Below, piece after piece: positions 50,691 through 61,032 of a stretch of DNA of 64,000 nt. Both the position numbers and the translations under genes were made by a program. The notes beneath the pieces were generated by a model. The model made no database searches. It was not told where the DNA came from and worked only from the letters and a program-made list of their open reading frames with translations. Source of the stretch: Meiothermus sp. (lineage in GTDB: Bacteria; Deinococcota; Deinococci; Deinococcales; Thermaceae); assembly GCF_026004055.1 (NCBI RefSeq), contig NZ_BPIJ01000001.1, forward strand, positions 1-64,000. Direction: 5' to 3'. Positions within the stretch are counted from its first letter, which is position 1. Each line of letters opens with the position of its first letter.

Positions 50691-50720
50691 CCTGACCAAG
50701 AGCGCTCAAAAGTGGTCAGG
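50691..50720. repeat. Inverted repeat between M23 peptidase and bactofilin genes
   Basis: Perfect 8-bp arms CCTGACCA / TGGTCAGG around a loop containing GAGCGCTC. No T-tract, so terminator function is doubtful. Confidence 0.4.
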
Positions 50721-50772
50721 GCTTGGGGGCCCCATAAACCTTCAGGCGCGTTCAGCTTTGGCCCTTCGGCCT

Positions 50773-51165
50773 CTAGCTATTACCGGCCTTGGTGCTCTGG
50801 GGTAAAGCCCGGGGTTCGCCGGTCTGGCTGCGGCCTACGAAAACCGCGCCCGCCTCCACATCCAGCGACATAGCCCGCACATCCCCTTCCACCCGCGCCG
50901 TTTTGGTGATGTGCAGTTTGCCGCTGGCGATGACCTGGGCATTCACCTGCCCATGCACAATGATGTTGTTGGCCCTCACCTGTTCGCCTTCGATGTGGGC
51001 GTTGCTCCCAACCTCGAGGTCGCCCTCGATGTGGAGCGAACCCTTGACCTTTCCGTCAATGCGGGCGCTTCCGGGTGTTTTGAGATTACCCTCGAGTTCG
51101 CTGCCCTCGCTAAGGTAGGTAAGCACAGCCGGATTGGGTTTACGTCCACCACCTAGCACCGCCAT
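50773..51165 (-). CDS. Bactofilin
   Basis: A 130-residue polymer-forming cytoskeletal protein. The right-handed beta-helix repeats are evident (GNLKTPGSARIDGKVKGSL, HIEGDLEVGSNAHIEGE, NIIVHGQVNAQVIASGKLH, ARVEGDVRAMSLDVEAGA), with short disordered ends. Bactofilins assemble into filaments without nucleotide and place murein enzymes locally. Being sandwiched between two M23 peptidase genes matches the bactofilin-peptidase pairing known from other bacteria, such as Helicobacter CcmA with Csd1. Confidence 0.92.
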   Translation of the reverse strand: MAVLGGGRKPNPAVLTYLSEGSELEGNLKTPGSARIDGKVKGSLHIEGDLEVGSNAHIEGEQVRANNIIVHGQVNAQVIASGKLHITKTARVEGDVRAMSLDVEAGAVFVGRSQTGEPRALPQSTKAGNS

Positions 51166-51285
51166 AGTCTACACCCCTGCTTTCCTTTCGTGGTCTTCAT
51201 GTGCAACCCCCTGTACCCTGCGGGTGCGGCTTGAGGGGTTTGTTTTGGGAAACCCACCCGCCATCGTTTGAGCACCCCGAGGTTT

Positions 51286-52188
51286 TTAGTCCAGATACCC
51301 GGTCGGATTCACTTCGTTCCCGTGGCGGAAAACCGTGTAGTGCAGGTGTGGGCCGGTCGAACGGCCGGTCGAGCCTACCAACCCCACCAGGTCGCCGCGC
51401 TCCAGGCTCTGCCCAACCCGTACCGAGATGGAGGACAGGTGGCCGTACAAGGTGCGGTAGCCATAGCCGTGATCCACCACCACGGCCAGGCCAAAAGGCC
51501 CTTTCCAGCCCGCCTCCACCACCTCTCCTGCGCCGGTGACCCGCACGGCGGTGCCGTAGGAAGCGGGGAAGTCAATGCCGTTGTGAAACTCGAACCCCCA
51601 GCCAAAAGGGTTGCGGCGGTAGCCAAAATACGAGGTGATGCGGCTATGCCCCCGAAGGGGGTAGCCGTAGGGCGTGGCCGCCTCCCGCTTGAGCGTTTCG
51701 TTGAGGGCCGGCGAAACCTCGCTTAGTTTGGCGGTAAAAGCCCGGGTTTGCTGGTCGGCGTACTTGAAAACCTCCTCGAGCTCTGCTGGAACCGAAGCAC
51801 CCCCCCGCCCTCCGCTTTCGTTGCGGGTGGGCACCAGCTTGATCTTGGGCATGCCGGCCCGCTCGCGTAGGGTGTTGATCTCGGCCTCCAGTACCTGCAA
51901 CTGCTTGAGGATGCTCTGGGCATCCTGGCTCAGGGCATTGTTGCGGGTGCGCTCGAGGGCGAGCTGGTTGTTGAGCTTGCGGGCCTGATCCGACAAACTG
52001 ACCAACTGAATCTGCAGACTGCGCATCTCGGCCGTGCGCTGCCAGAGCCAGAGGTTGAGCCCACTCCAACCCAACAAAACCAGCAGTACCACCACCGGAA
52101 TCCATGCCGGTAGGGACAGGGTTCGAGGGGCTGCGCCGGTGCGGGCTAACCACAGGGTGTAACGCACGGGGTGACGTCGAAGCGGCAT
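51286..52188 (-). CDS. M23/LytM peptidase with membrane anchor and coiled coil (first of pair)
   Basis: A 300-residue protein: basic N-terminus, one membrane helix (WIPVVVLLVLLGWSGLNLWL), coiled coil (about 55-110), linker, and a LytM domain with complete metal site (FHNGIDFPASYGTAV, TLYGHLSS, GPHLHYTVFRHG). It shares with its paralogue the segment EAEINxLRxxAGxPKIxLVP, so the two arose by duplication. Likely role: cleaving peptide cross-links during growth or shape control, positioned by bactofilin. Confidence 0.9.
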   Translation of the reverse strand: MPLRRHPVRYTLWLARTGAAPRTLSLPAWIPVVVLLVLLGWSGLNLWLWQRTAEMRSLQIQLVSLSDQARKLNNQLALERTRNNALSQDAQSILKQLQVLEAEINTLRERAGMPKIKLVPTRNESGGRGGASVPAELEEVFKYADQQTRAFTAKLSEVSPALNETLKREAATPYGYPLRGHSRITSYFGYRRNPFGWGFEFHNGIDFPASYGTAVRVTGAGEVVEAGWKGPFGLAVVVDHGYGYRTLYGHLSSISVRVGQSLERGDLVGLVGSTGRSTGPHLHYTVFRHGNEVNPTGYLD

Positions 52189-52403
52189 CAGGTGCTATAA
52201 GTAACGCGGCCCTGTGATTAAAGTCAAGACTCTTTAATCCGTTACGTTAAAGTTCTCATCCGGGGCTCTTGTGTGAATTGGCTTCGTAATGGGCCAATTT
52301 TCATCATCCAGGGCTATGCCAAAATGAGACTTGGCTTGCAGCAGGGCGGCGTTACATGAAAAAAGCTAGATTGTGGCAGGCATTTCATGCGTGGAAACCG
52401 CGC

Positions 52404-53171
52404 TCAGGCGAACTCTTCTGCGACCACCATGGTCACATCAATGGCCCTTTGCACGGCCTGATCCTTGGCCTCGAGGATTACCTGCTCGGCTCGTGTGCGC
52501 TGGGCGATAATCCCACAGATGCAGGCCGCCGCAAACCCATATACGTTGCCCATTTTGAATAAAGTTCCGGCTTCCATCTCGTAGTTGAGTATGTTCAGGT
52601 GGCGGTATTCTTCGGTGATGCCCTGGAGGCTGCGCAAGAGATGGGGATTGGCCGAGCCGGTGCGCTCTTGTCCTTCGTAAAAGGTATCTACCGAGGCCGT
52701 CACGCCCAGGGCGTAGTCGATGCCCAAGCGTTTGGCCGCTTCTACCAGGGCTACGGTCAGGAAAGGATCGGCGCTGGCGGGATACTCCGGCGGTGCGATA
52801 TCGTTGGCCGCACCCTGGCGGCACAAGGCGGCTTTGGAGATGACGACGCTGCCGGGCCGAACCCCCTCCTGGATGGAACCGCTGGTGCCAACCCGGATGA
52901 TGGTGCGGATACCGACCTGTACCAACTCATTGACCACAATGCTTAAGCTGGGGGCCCCCATGCCGCTGGTGGCCGAGAGGATGGGGCGCCCATTGGGTAA
53001 AAATCCCAAATAGCTATTGAGCCCGCGGTTTTCCGAGAGGGTCTTGACCCGGCTTAGCTTGGTTTGGGCAATAAGGGCGGCCCGGTGGGGGTCGCCGCTC
53101 AGGATGGCCAGGGTGGGAGGGGCATCGCCTAGGTCTTCGGGTCCAAAGCCGATGTGGTAAAGGTCTGCCAT
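52404..53171 (-). CDS. udp: Uridine phosphorylase
   Basis: A 255-residue nucleoside phosphorylase of the PNP/UDP family that splits uridine with phosphate to uracil and ribose-1-phosphate. Phosphate site GDPHRAALIA, ATSGMGAPSLSIVVNEL, RVGTSGSIQ and the substrate motif NYEMEAGTLFKMGNVYG are typical of uridine phosphorylase. Length is normal. It is encoded alone, divergent from the methyltransferase. A region of about 215 bp between it and the M23 gene holds no recognisable feature. Confidence 0.9.
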   Translation of the reverse strand: MADLYHIGFGPEDLGDAPPTLAILSGDPHRAALIAQTKLSRVKTLSENRGLNSYLGFLPNGRPILSATSGMGAPSLSIVVNELVQVGIRTIIRVGTSGSIQEGVRPGSVVISKAALCRQGAANDIAPPEYPASADPFLTVALVEAAKRLGIDYALGVTASVDTFYEGQERTGSANPHLLRSLQGITEEYRHLNILNYEMEAGTLFKMGNVYGFAAACICGIIAQRTRAEQVILEAKDQAVQRAIDVTMVVAEEFA

Positions 53172-53260
53172 GCGCTTATTATCGCACTCCTTGGGTGGCT
53201 TGGCTCAAGCAACCCGCTCAGCGATAGATCCGATTTGACCCCAGGACGGGCATTCTTCTT

Positions 53261-53266
53261 TATGCT
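53261..53266 (+). promoter_or_regulatory. -10 element, leaderless start of the 53273 gene
   Basis: TATGCT lies 6 nt before ATG 53273. A TTGACC at 53235-53240 is a possible -35, though the 20-nt spacing is long. Confidence 0.5.
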
Positions 53267-53272
53267 CATGGA

Positions 53273-54430
53273 ATGGAACGCGTTGTCGCGAGGGCTGGCA
53301 AGGACAAAAAAGTGCGCAATTTCTACCCGGGGCTGTTTGCCGACGAACTCGAGGCGGTACCCGACAAGCCGGGTGTGGTGCAGGTGTTTTCCTCTCAGAA
53401 CGACCTCCTGGGGGTGGGCTACTACGACCCCAGAAGCCGCGTAGCGCTACGGGTCTACCGCTTTGAGCAGGGGCCGCTGGATAAGAAATTCTTTCTCCAT
53501 CGTTTTGCGCGGGCCAAGGAAAAACGAGCCAAACTGGGCGATTTTCACCGACTGGTACACGCCGAGGCCGATGGGTTGCCGGGGCTGGTGGTGGATCGCT
53601 TTGGGGGGGTATTGGTGGTGCAGGTGCGCAACCGGGCCATGGAGGCTCTGCGTGAGTTCTGGATGCCTGCTCTCATCGAGGTGGCCGAGCCGCGGGGGCT
53701 CTACGAGCGCTCCGACATGGACAGCCGCCGGCAAGAGGGGCTGCCCGAGCAGGTCGGCGTCCTGTATGGAGAAGTGCCGCCGATGTTGGAAGTGCACGAA
53801 GATGGGCTGGTGTTCCAGATTCCCCTGGCCCTGGCGCAAAAAACCGGCTACTACCTGGATCAGCGCGAGAACCGCCGGTTGTTGGAGCAGATGATTCGGC
53901 CAAATGAGCGTGTGCTGGACGTGTATAGCTACGTGGGGGCCTTTGCGCTGCGGGCGGCCCGCCAGGGAGCCTACGCCCTGGCGGTGGACAAAGACCTGGA
54001 AGCCCTGGGGGTGCTGGATCGCACCGCCTCCAAGCTGGGGCTACGGGTCGATATTCGCCAGGGGGATGCCCTGGAAGTCTTGGAAAGCCTGGCTCGAAGT
54101 AAGACCCCTCCCTTCCAGCATGTGCTGCTCGACCCTCCGACGCTGGTCAAGAAGCCGGACGAACTGCCCAGGGTCAAGCGGCTCTTAGTGGACTTGCTGC
54201 GGCCCGCTTTGCGGCTGTTGGACGTTGAGGGGTGGCTATGGCTCTCGAGCTGTGCTTACTACCTGGGGGTGGAGGAACTGCTCGAGGTCACGCGCCGGGC
54301 TGCCGCCGATGAAGGCCGCCGCCTGCGGGTTCATGCCATCCACTACAACCCCCCCGACCACCCCTGGAGCCTGCACGTGCCGGAATCGCTCTACCTCAAG
54401 ACCGTTATCTTCCAGGACGACCCCCTATAG
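53273..54430 (+). CDS. RlmI/RlmO-like 23S rRNA cytosine-C5 methyltransferase
   Basis: A 385-residue protein of the COG1092 family. An N-terminal PUA-like domain ([27 protein letters not shown]) is followed by a bridging domain ([20 protein letters not shown]), then the SAM-binding domain with [19 protein letters not shown], the motif IV segment [10 protein letters not shown] and the motif VI Cys in SSCAYYLG, which in RlmI-type enzymes attacks the base. It methylates cytosines of 23S rRNA in relatives (RlmI in E. coli, RlmO in Thermus). The exact target here is unknown. Confidence 0.85.
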   Translation: MERVVARAGKDKKVRNFYPGLFADELEAVPDKPGVVQVFSSQNDLLGVGYYDPRSRVALRVYRFEQGPLDKKFFLHRFARAKEKRAKLGDFHRLVHAEADGLPGLVVDRFGGVLVVQVRNRAMEALREFWMPALIEVAEPRGLYERSDMDSRRQEGLPEQVGVLYGEVPPMLEVHEDGLVFQIPLALAQKTGYYLDQRENRRLLEQMIRPNERVLDVYSYVGAFALRAARQGAYALAVDKDLEALGVLDRTASKLGLRVDIRQGDALEVLESLARSKTPPFQHVLLDPPTLVKKPDELPRVKRLLVDLLRPALRLLDVEGWLWLSSCAYYLGVEELLEVTRRAAADEGRRLRVHAIHYNPPDHPWSLHVPESLYLKTVIFQDDPL

Positions 54431-54470
54431 CCTGGTCAGGATCGCTACGGTCGAACGTCACAGATATGGC

Positions 54471-54476
54471 TAAACT
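54471..54476 (+). promoter_or_regulatory. -10 element, leaderless start of apaG
   Basis: TAAACT, 6 nt before ATG 54483. Confidence 0.45.
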
Positions 54477-54482
54477 GAAGCC

Positions 54483-54878
54483 ATGAAACAAGACCTGCCC
54501 ATCCGCCACGACATTCTCGTCCAGGTGGAGGTGGTGTACGCCGAACAACACTCGAGGCCGGGGCAGCATGTGTTTGTCTACTTCATTACCCTGGAAAACC
54601 GGGGCCATGAGACCGTACAGCTGTTGCGCCGTGAATGGTTCATTTACGACGGCAACGGCGAGGTTAGGCATGTGCAGGGCGAGGGGGTGGTGGGCGAACA
54701 ACCCATCCTCGAGCCGGGGCAAAGCTATCAGTACAATAGCTTCTGCCCCATCGCCTCCCCGCCGGGTTCCATGCAGGGGTACTACACCTTCCAAAACACC
54801 TTAGGCCGGCTATTCCACGTTCAGATCCCGACCTTTGCGCTCAGGCTGCCAGAGGCAAACCCCCGCACCCTCAACTAG
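54483..54878 (+). CDS. apaG: ApaG (DUF525) protein
   Basis: A 131-residue Fn3-like beta-sandwich protein. It matches ApaG: ILVQVEVVYAEQHSRPGQHV, FVYFITLENRGHETVQLLRR, EWFIYDGNGEVRHVQGEGVV, then a SFCPIASPPGSMQGYYTF segment, typical of the family. Its biochemical role is not settled; in enterobacteria it is linked to the apaH operon. Here it stands alone. Convergent with the sua5 gene. Confidence 0.92.
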   Translation: MKQDLPIRHDILVQVEVVYAEQHSRPGQHVFVYFITLENRGHETVQLLRREWFIYDGNGEVRHVQGEGVVGEQPILEPGQSYQYNSFCPIASPPGSMQGYYTFQNTLGRLFHVQIPTFALRLPEANPRTLN

Positions 54879-54927
54879 AGGTAGGGTTATGGCCTCGCCA
54901 TCCCGGCAAAAACCTTTGGCAACGGCT

Positions 54928-55923
54928 CTACTGTTCGGCCGGGGTGGTCAGGTGATCCAAGACCCGGGGCGCATCTGCGCTGGCGGCCCGCCGCAAGCGA
55001 TCCATGATGGCCCGGCCCAAACCTTCCTCGGGCACAGGCTCGGCATAGATGACCTCCAAACCCAGTCGGTCAAGCTGATGTAGGGCTTCAAATAGGTGGG
55101 CGGCAGCCTCGAGCAGGTTGCCGGTAGGGGACAACACCTTGACCACCTTGAACCCCTTGGGCACCTGCTGGAAAGCCAGATAACCCGCCCTCTTGCGAAG
55201 CCCTGGAGGGATGGCTTCCGGGGGCGCAATCCGAATGGGGGTGCGGGGGGCATAGTGCTGGGGTAACTGGCCGGGCACCAGCGGATTTTCGCTTGGCCCG
55301 ACCTGCAATTCCAGCGAGCCCAGTACTGTCTCTAACTCCTCGAGCGTTACCGCGCCATAGCGCAGCAAAACCGGCTTTTCGGCCAGCAACACAATGGTAG
55401 ACTCTACCCCGAACTCGGTAGAACCTCCGTCCAGGATGAGGTCTACGCGCTCTCCCAACATACGCTCGACATGCTCGGCGCGGGTGGGGCTCAGGTAGCC
55501 AAAAGGATTGGCGCTGGGCGCGGCAACCGGCACAAGGGCCCGCCGGATCAGCGCCTGGGCCACCGGGTGCGCCGGCATCCGCACCGCTACCGTGGGCAGC
55601 CCGGCGGTTACGATGCCCGGCACCTGCTCCGACTTGGGCAGAACGAGCGTAAGGGGGCCGGGCCAGAAGCGCGACATTAGCTTCTCGGCCACTTCTGGAA
55701 CCTCCCGCACCACCTGCTGTAGCATCTGCCGATCCGATACGTGCACGATGAGGGGGTCAAAACTAGGACGTTGTTTGGCTGCAAAGATTTTGGCCACAGC
55801 CGTCGCATCCAGGGCGTTGGCTCCCAGGCCATACACGGTCTCGGTAGGAAAGGCCACCAGCCCGCCGCTACGGATGATCTGGGCGGCGCGCTCGAGGTTT
55901 TCGGGGGTGGGGGGCACAACCAT
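54928..55923 (-). CDS. sua5: L-threonylcarbamoyladenylate synthase (Sua5/YwlC type)
   Basis: A 331-residue enzyme that makes threonylcarbamoyl-AMP for the t6A37 modification of ANN-decoding tRNAs. The YrdC domain (1-200) shows GGLVAFPTETVYGLGANA, KIFAAKQRPSFDPLIVHV, FWPGPLTLVL, VAVRMPAHP and PSANPFGYLSPT. A C-terminal Sua5 domain (about 215-331, then YAPRTPIRI and GLEVIYAEPVPEEGLG) places it in the long Sua5 class rather than TsaC. Divergent from ftsY. Confidence 0.93.
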   Translation of the reverse strand: MVVPPTPENLERAAQIIRSGGLVAFPTETVYGLGANALDATAVAKIFAAKQRPSFDPLIVHVSDRQMLQQVVREVPEVAEKLMSRFWPGPLTLVLPKSEQVPGIVTAGLPTVAVRMPAHPVAQALIRRALVPVAAPSANPFGYLSPTRAEHVERMLGERVDLILDGGSTEFGVESTIVLLAEKPVLLRYGAVTLEELETVLGSLELQVGPSENPLVPGQLPQHYAPRTPIRIAPPEAIPPGLRKRAGYLAFQQVPKGFKVVKVLSPTGNLLEAAAHLFEALHQLDRLGLEVIYAEPVPEEGLGRAIMDRLRRAASADAPRVLDHLTTPAEQ

Positions 55924-56018
55924 ATAACCTGCACATCATAGCAAAAATCTCTTTGGCCGCGTCCGAGCGGCAAAGCCAAACTGAGCGTTTCCACACCGGA
56001 GGGCTGTGGGGCAAAGGG

Positions 56019-56024
56019 TAGACT
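56019..56024 (+). promoter_or_regulatory. -10 element, leaderless start of ftsY
   Basis: TAGACT, 6 nt before ATG 56031; no ribosome site. Confidence 0.45.
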
Positions 56025-56030
56025 AAGATC

Positions 56031-56945
56031 ATGAGCTGGCTGCAACGCCTCAAAGAAGGCCTGAGCAAAACCCGCGACAACCTGACCAAAGCCATACCCT
56101 GGAGCCAAAACCCCGAGGAAGTGCTGGAGGAACTCGAGTTCGCCCTCATTGCGGCCGATGTGGGTGTGGAGGCTACCCAGGAGATACTGGAGGAAGTGCG
56201 CCAGTCGGGCAAAAAAGACCTGCGCGAAGCCCTCAAGCAAGCTCTCACGGTGCAGCTCGAGCCCGACCGCTTCCGGGCCAAAATCCGCAAGGCCGGCTTT
56301 AACCCGAGCGCCAAAAAATCCACCGTGGAACCCCAGGGGAAGGTCATTCTGATGGTGGGGGTGAACGGGGTGGGCAAGACCACCACCATCGCCAAACTGG
56401 GGCAGTACTACCAAAGCAAGGGCAAGCGCGTGATGTTTTGTGCGGGCGATACCTTCCGGGCGGCGGGTGGGGCCCAGCTGGGTTTGTGGGGTGAGCGGCT
56501 GGGTATCCCGGTGATCCAGGGCCCCGAAGGCTCCGACCCCGCAGCCCTGGCGTTTGATGCAGCCTCGGCCCGCAAGGCCCGGGGCCTTGACCTGCTGCTG
56601 GTAGACACCGCAGGCCGCCTGCACACCAAGCACAACCTGATGGAGGAGCTGGCCAAGGTCAAGCGCTCCATTGCCAAGGCCGACCCCGGCGAGCCCGCCG
56701 AGGTCTGGCTGGTACTGGATGCCGTCACCGGGCAGAACGGCCTTGAGCAAGCCAAAAAATTCAACGAAACCGCTGGCCTGACCGGGGTCATCGTGACCAA
56801 ACTCGACGGCACCGCCAAGGGGGGCGTCCTGGTGCCCATTGTGCGGGAGTTGGGCGTGCCTATCAAGTTTATCGGCGTGGGCGAGAAGGCCGACGACTTG
56901 CAGCCGTTCGACGCGGGCGAGTTTGTTGAAGCGTTGCTGGGTTGA
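56031..56945 (+). CDS. ftsY: Signal recognition particle receptor FtsY
   Basis: A 304-residue SRP GTPase that docks ribosome-SRP complexes at the membrane. The short NG-only form: N domain helices (VLEELEFALIAADVGVEAT), G1 GVNGVGKTTTIAKL (about residues 110-123), the DTFRAA motif, G3 DTAGRLHTKHNLMEEL, G4 TKLDGTAKGG and the C-terminal GVGEKADDLQPFDAGEFVEAL. The acidic A domain of E. coli FtsY is absent, as in Thermus. Its TGA stop is immediately followed by the start of the GNAT gene. Confidence 0.96.
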   Translation: MSWLQRLKEGLSKTRDNLTKAIPWSQNPEEVLEELEFALIAADVGVEATQEILEEVRQSGKKDLREALKQALTVQLEPDRFRAKIRKAGFNPSAKKSTVEPQGKVILMVGVNGVGKTTTIAKLGQYYQSKGKRVMFCAGDTFRAAGGAQLGLWGERLGIPVIQGPEGSDPAALAFDAASARKARGLDLLLVDTAGRLHTKHNLMEELAKVKRSIAKADPGEPAEVWLVLDAVTGQNGLEQAKKFNETAGLTGVIVTKLDGTAKGGVLVPIVRELGVPIKFIGVGEKADDLQPFDAGEFVEALLG

Positions 56946-57602
56946 TTGCACCCCGTGGCACTCCTCAACCTTCACGAGCTATACCGCCCTCTGGCCTCAA
57001 GTGGGCATTCCGGCGAGGTGGCGGGTATTCCCTACCTGCTTCAGCCTCACTTCCCCCTGCTGCTGGCGAACACCGCTTTTGGCTATTCTGAGGCTGCCCA
57101 AAAGGAGCTCGAGGTGCGTTTCCGCGCTGTCGGGGCGCCGCCTGCCTTCACCGTGACGGAAGACCTGGATGCCTCGGCGCTTTTGGCCCTGGGCTATCGG
57201 CCCTCGGCCAATTTCGAGCTCTGCCAGTCCGAACCTAGCCCCCGCGCCTACTGGACGGAGCAGGTGCCCTGGTCGGAAGCCTGGAGTATCGCGCGCATCC
57301 TCACCGAGGCTTACGGTGTCCCCGAGTGGCGGTTTCCCTTCTCGCATGCGGTGGGCAAGCTGCTCCAGAACCCCCACAGCCAGGCCTATGTGGCCTACCT
57401 GTATGGCGAGGCCGTGGGCGCCATCCTTACCCACCAGGAAGTGGGGCTTCTAGCCGGGGTCGTGCCCGGGCGGCTGGGCCACGGGGTCGGCGCTGCTTTG
57501 ATAGGGCGCATCCACCCCAGGCCTTTCATACGTCTGGCCGGAACCGAGGCCGAATTCCCGGGTCAAGTGCAAAACCGCCTGGTGCGCTACGCCTTAGAAT
57601 AA
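56946..57602 (+). CDS. GNAT-family acetyltransferase-like protein
   Basis: About 218 residues. The start may be TTG 56946, directly after the ftsY stop, or GTG 56955. The C-terminal part has GNAT features (AYVAYLYGEAVGAILTHQ, then the acetyl-CoA loop VVPGRLGHGVGAALIGRI). The N-terminal half (LFALTVTEDLDA-like stretch, ALGYRPSANFELCQ) may be a second, degenerate GNAT fold. No substrate can be proposed. It is translationally linked to ftsY and precedes a dsbB-like gene by 4 bp. Confidence 0.7.
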   Translation: MHPVALLNLHELYRPLASSGHSGEVAGIPYLLQPHFPLLLANTAFGYSEAAQKELEVRFRAVGAPPAFTVTEDLDASALLALGYRPSANFELCQSEPSPRAYWTEQVPWSEAWSIARILTEAYGVPEWRFPFSHAVGKLLQNPHSQAYVAYLYGEAVGAILTHQEVGLLAGVVPGRLGHGVGAALIGRIHPRPFIRLAGTEAEFPGQVQNRLVRYALE

Positions 57603-57606
57603 GCAG

Positions 57607-58032
57607 GTGCAGACTTCATCTACCTCCACTTTTGACCGCAACGCGCTTCTCTTGGCTTTTGCCTGGTTCGTTGCGCTGGTAGCAATGCTTGGTAGCCTCT
57701 ACTACTCGGAGGTGCGCAACTTTATTCCTTGCACCCTGTGCTGGTACCAGCGCATCGCCATGTATCCGCTGGTGTTCCTGCTGGGTATTGCAACCTGGCG
57801 GAACGACGCTGGCATCAGGCCCTATGCCCTTACCCTATCGCTATTGGGGTTGTTCTGGAGCAGCTATCACCTCCTGGAGCTATGGGTTCCGGGGGTAGCG
57901 CCCAATGTTTGCAAGGGCCCGATTCCCTGCAACGTCGAGTACATACCCAGCTTTCCCATTCCGCTTCAGGCGGGGATTGCTTTTTTGCTCATCTCGATAG
58001 CGCTATTTTGGGTGCGTCCGGCCCGGCAGTAG
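57607..58032 (+). CDS. DsbB/BdbC-like disulfide bond formation protein
   Basis: A 141-residue membrane protein with four helices and the DsbB cysteine pattern: [14 protein letters not shown] after the first periplasmic loop, and a second pair (Cys in [15 protein letters not shown]) in the second loop. It would pass electrons from a periplasmic thiol oxidase to quinone. No DsbA gene is in the window. Starts with GTG 57607 behind a weak AGCAG site. It could serve cysteine-paired envelope proteins such as the LptD-like protein of this region (inference). Confidence 0.88.
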   Translation: MQTSSTSTFDRNALLLAFAWFVALVAMLGSLYYSEVRNFIPCTLCWYQRIAMYPLVFLLGIATWRNDAGIRPYALTLSLLGLFWSSYHLLELWVPGVAPNVCKGPIPCNVEYIPSFPIPLQAGIAFLLISIALFWVRPARQ

Positions 58033-58041
58033 GGGGTAGGG

Positions 58042-58519
58042 TCAGGCCCATTTGCGTATCCAGCGCGGTAGCCACAGGGTGCAGAATAAAGCAGCCAAAA
58101 ACGGCAGGGTTAGGGTAAGGGCCAGGGTGGGGTCGGCCAGCCCAAAGAGGGCGCCCAGGCCCATGAGCAGTAGGGCCACAAAGGCGAACGCCCGGTGACC
58201 TGCAAGCTGAAGGCGCTGGAAAAGCCGGACAAGACCTGAAGGGCCCTGAGCGCTTGCGGAAGCGCTGGGGGTCATGGCTTTGGTCAGGCCCAGCATGCCA
58301 TACCACGCAAGCAATAGCATGACCGAGATTACCAGCAAGGCATCGCGCCAAGTGCCTACCGACTGCACCGACAATACATACACGGCCTGTATTGCCAGGG
58401 TAAGCCCCACATGAATGGCGCTTTGCAAGCGGTTCTGGGCTTTGCTCAGGCTTACCTCCGCCGAGACCAGGAGCGCCATGGCCCAGGCCCCCACCGCAAA
58501 TAGCAGGGCCAGGAGCAGG

Positions 58520-58530
<11 letters not shown>
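58042..58530 (-). CDS. Hypothetical membrane protein
   Basis: A 162-residue protein (from ATG 58530) with four to five hydrophobic helices (LLLALLFAVGAWAMALLVS, IHVGLTLAIQAVYVLSV, ALLVISVMLLLAWYGMLGL, FAFVALLLMGLGALFGL, LTLTLPFLAALFCTLWL). No family was recognised. Its start overlaps the end of the dehydrogenase gene by 11 nt, so the two are probably co-translated. Confidence 0.65.
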
Positions 58531-60593
<2,063 letters not shown>

Positions 60594-60603
60594 CCGGAAA
60601 AGG

Positions 60604-60631
60604 AAGAGAGCCCCAGTTTTTCGGGGCCCTC
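60604..60631 (-). terminator. Terminator, mainly for the tRNA gene
   Basis: Hairpin AGGGCCCC-GAAAAACT-GGGGCTCT on the minus strand, followed by CTTCCTTTTCC. It may also stop plus-strand transcription from the isomerase gene, though no T-tract follows on that side. Confidence 0.65.
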
Positions 60632-60635
60632 TGGC

Positions 60636-60712
<77 letters not shown>

Positions 60713-60738
60713 ACGGCGCTGCATGTGACAGCTTTTAC

Positions 60739-60767
60739 ATATTAGCCTTCAAGGCCTGTTTGGTCAA
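60739..60767 (-). promoter_or_regulatory. Promoter of the initiator tRNA gene
   Basis: TTGACC (60762-60767) and TAATAT (60739-60744) on the minus strand with exactly 17 bp between them, 27 bp before the tRNA. Confidence 0.8.
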
Positions 60768-61032
60768 GATACCCGGCAGAGTGCAAGAATAAAAACCAGT
60801 CCGACGGAACAAGGACACCCTCATCGCGCCTCCCACAAACACTGCCCTCGTGGCAGCCGGTGTTTTACTTCCACCCGCATACACCGCTGGAGATATGCGT
60901 GGGAACCGCTCTTAGAAGTCGTGTGCGGAGAAGGCTTGGCCTAAAGAGCTCGGCTAGTGCATTTGCCGCTTGTGCATTTTCTTCACGTGCTACAATGGGC
61001 GGCAAGATGACGATTAACCTGAAGGAGACGCT
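60768..61032. other. Intergenic region with promoter of the TPR gene
   Basis: TACAAT at 60991-60996 is a likely -10 and GAAGGAG precedes ATG 61033. The segment 60896-60912 (GCGTGGGAACCGCTCT) equals the right arm of the palindromic repeats at 3742 and 38390, so a remnant of that element is probably present. Confidence 0.5.

Noticed and set aside
55677-56975. 432-codon minus-strand ORF opposite ftsY
   Set aside because: Antisense shadow; ftsY motifs on the plus strand are unambiguous.
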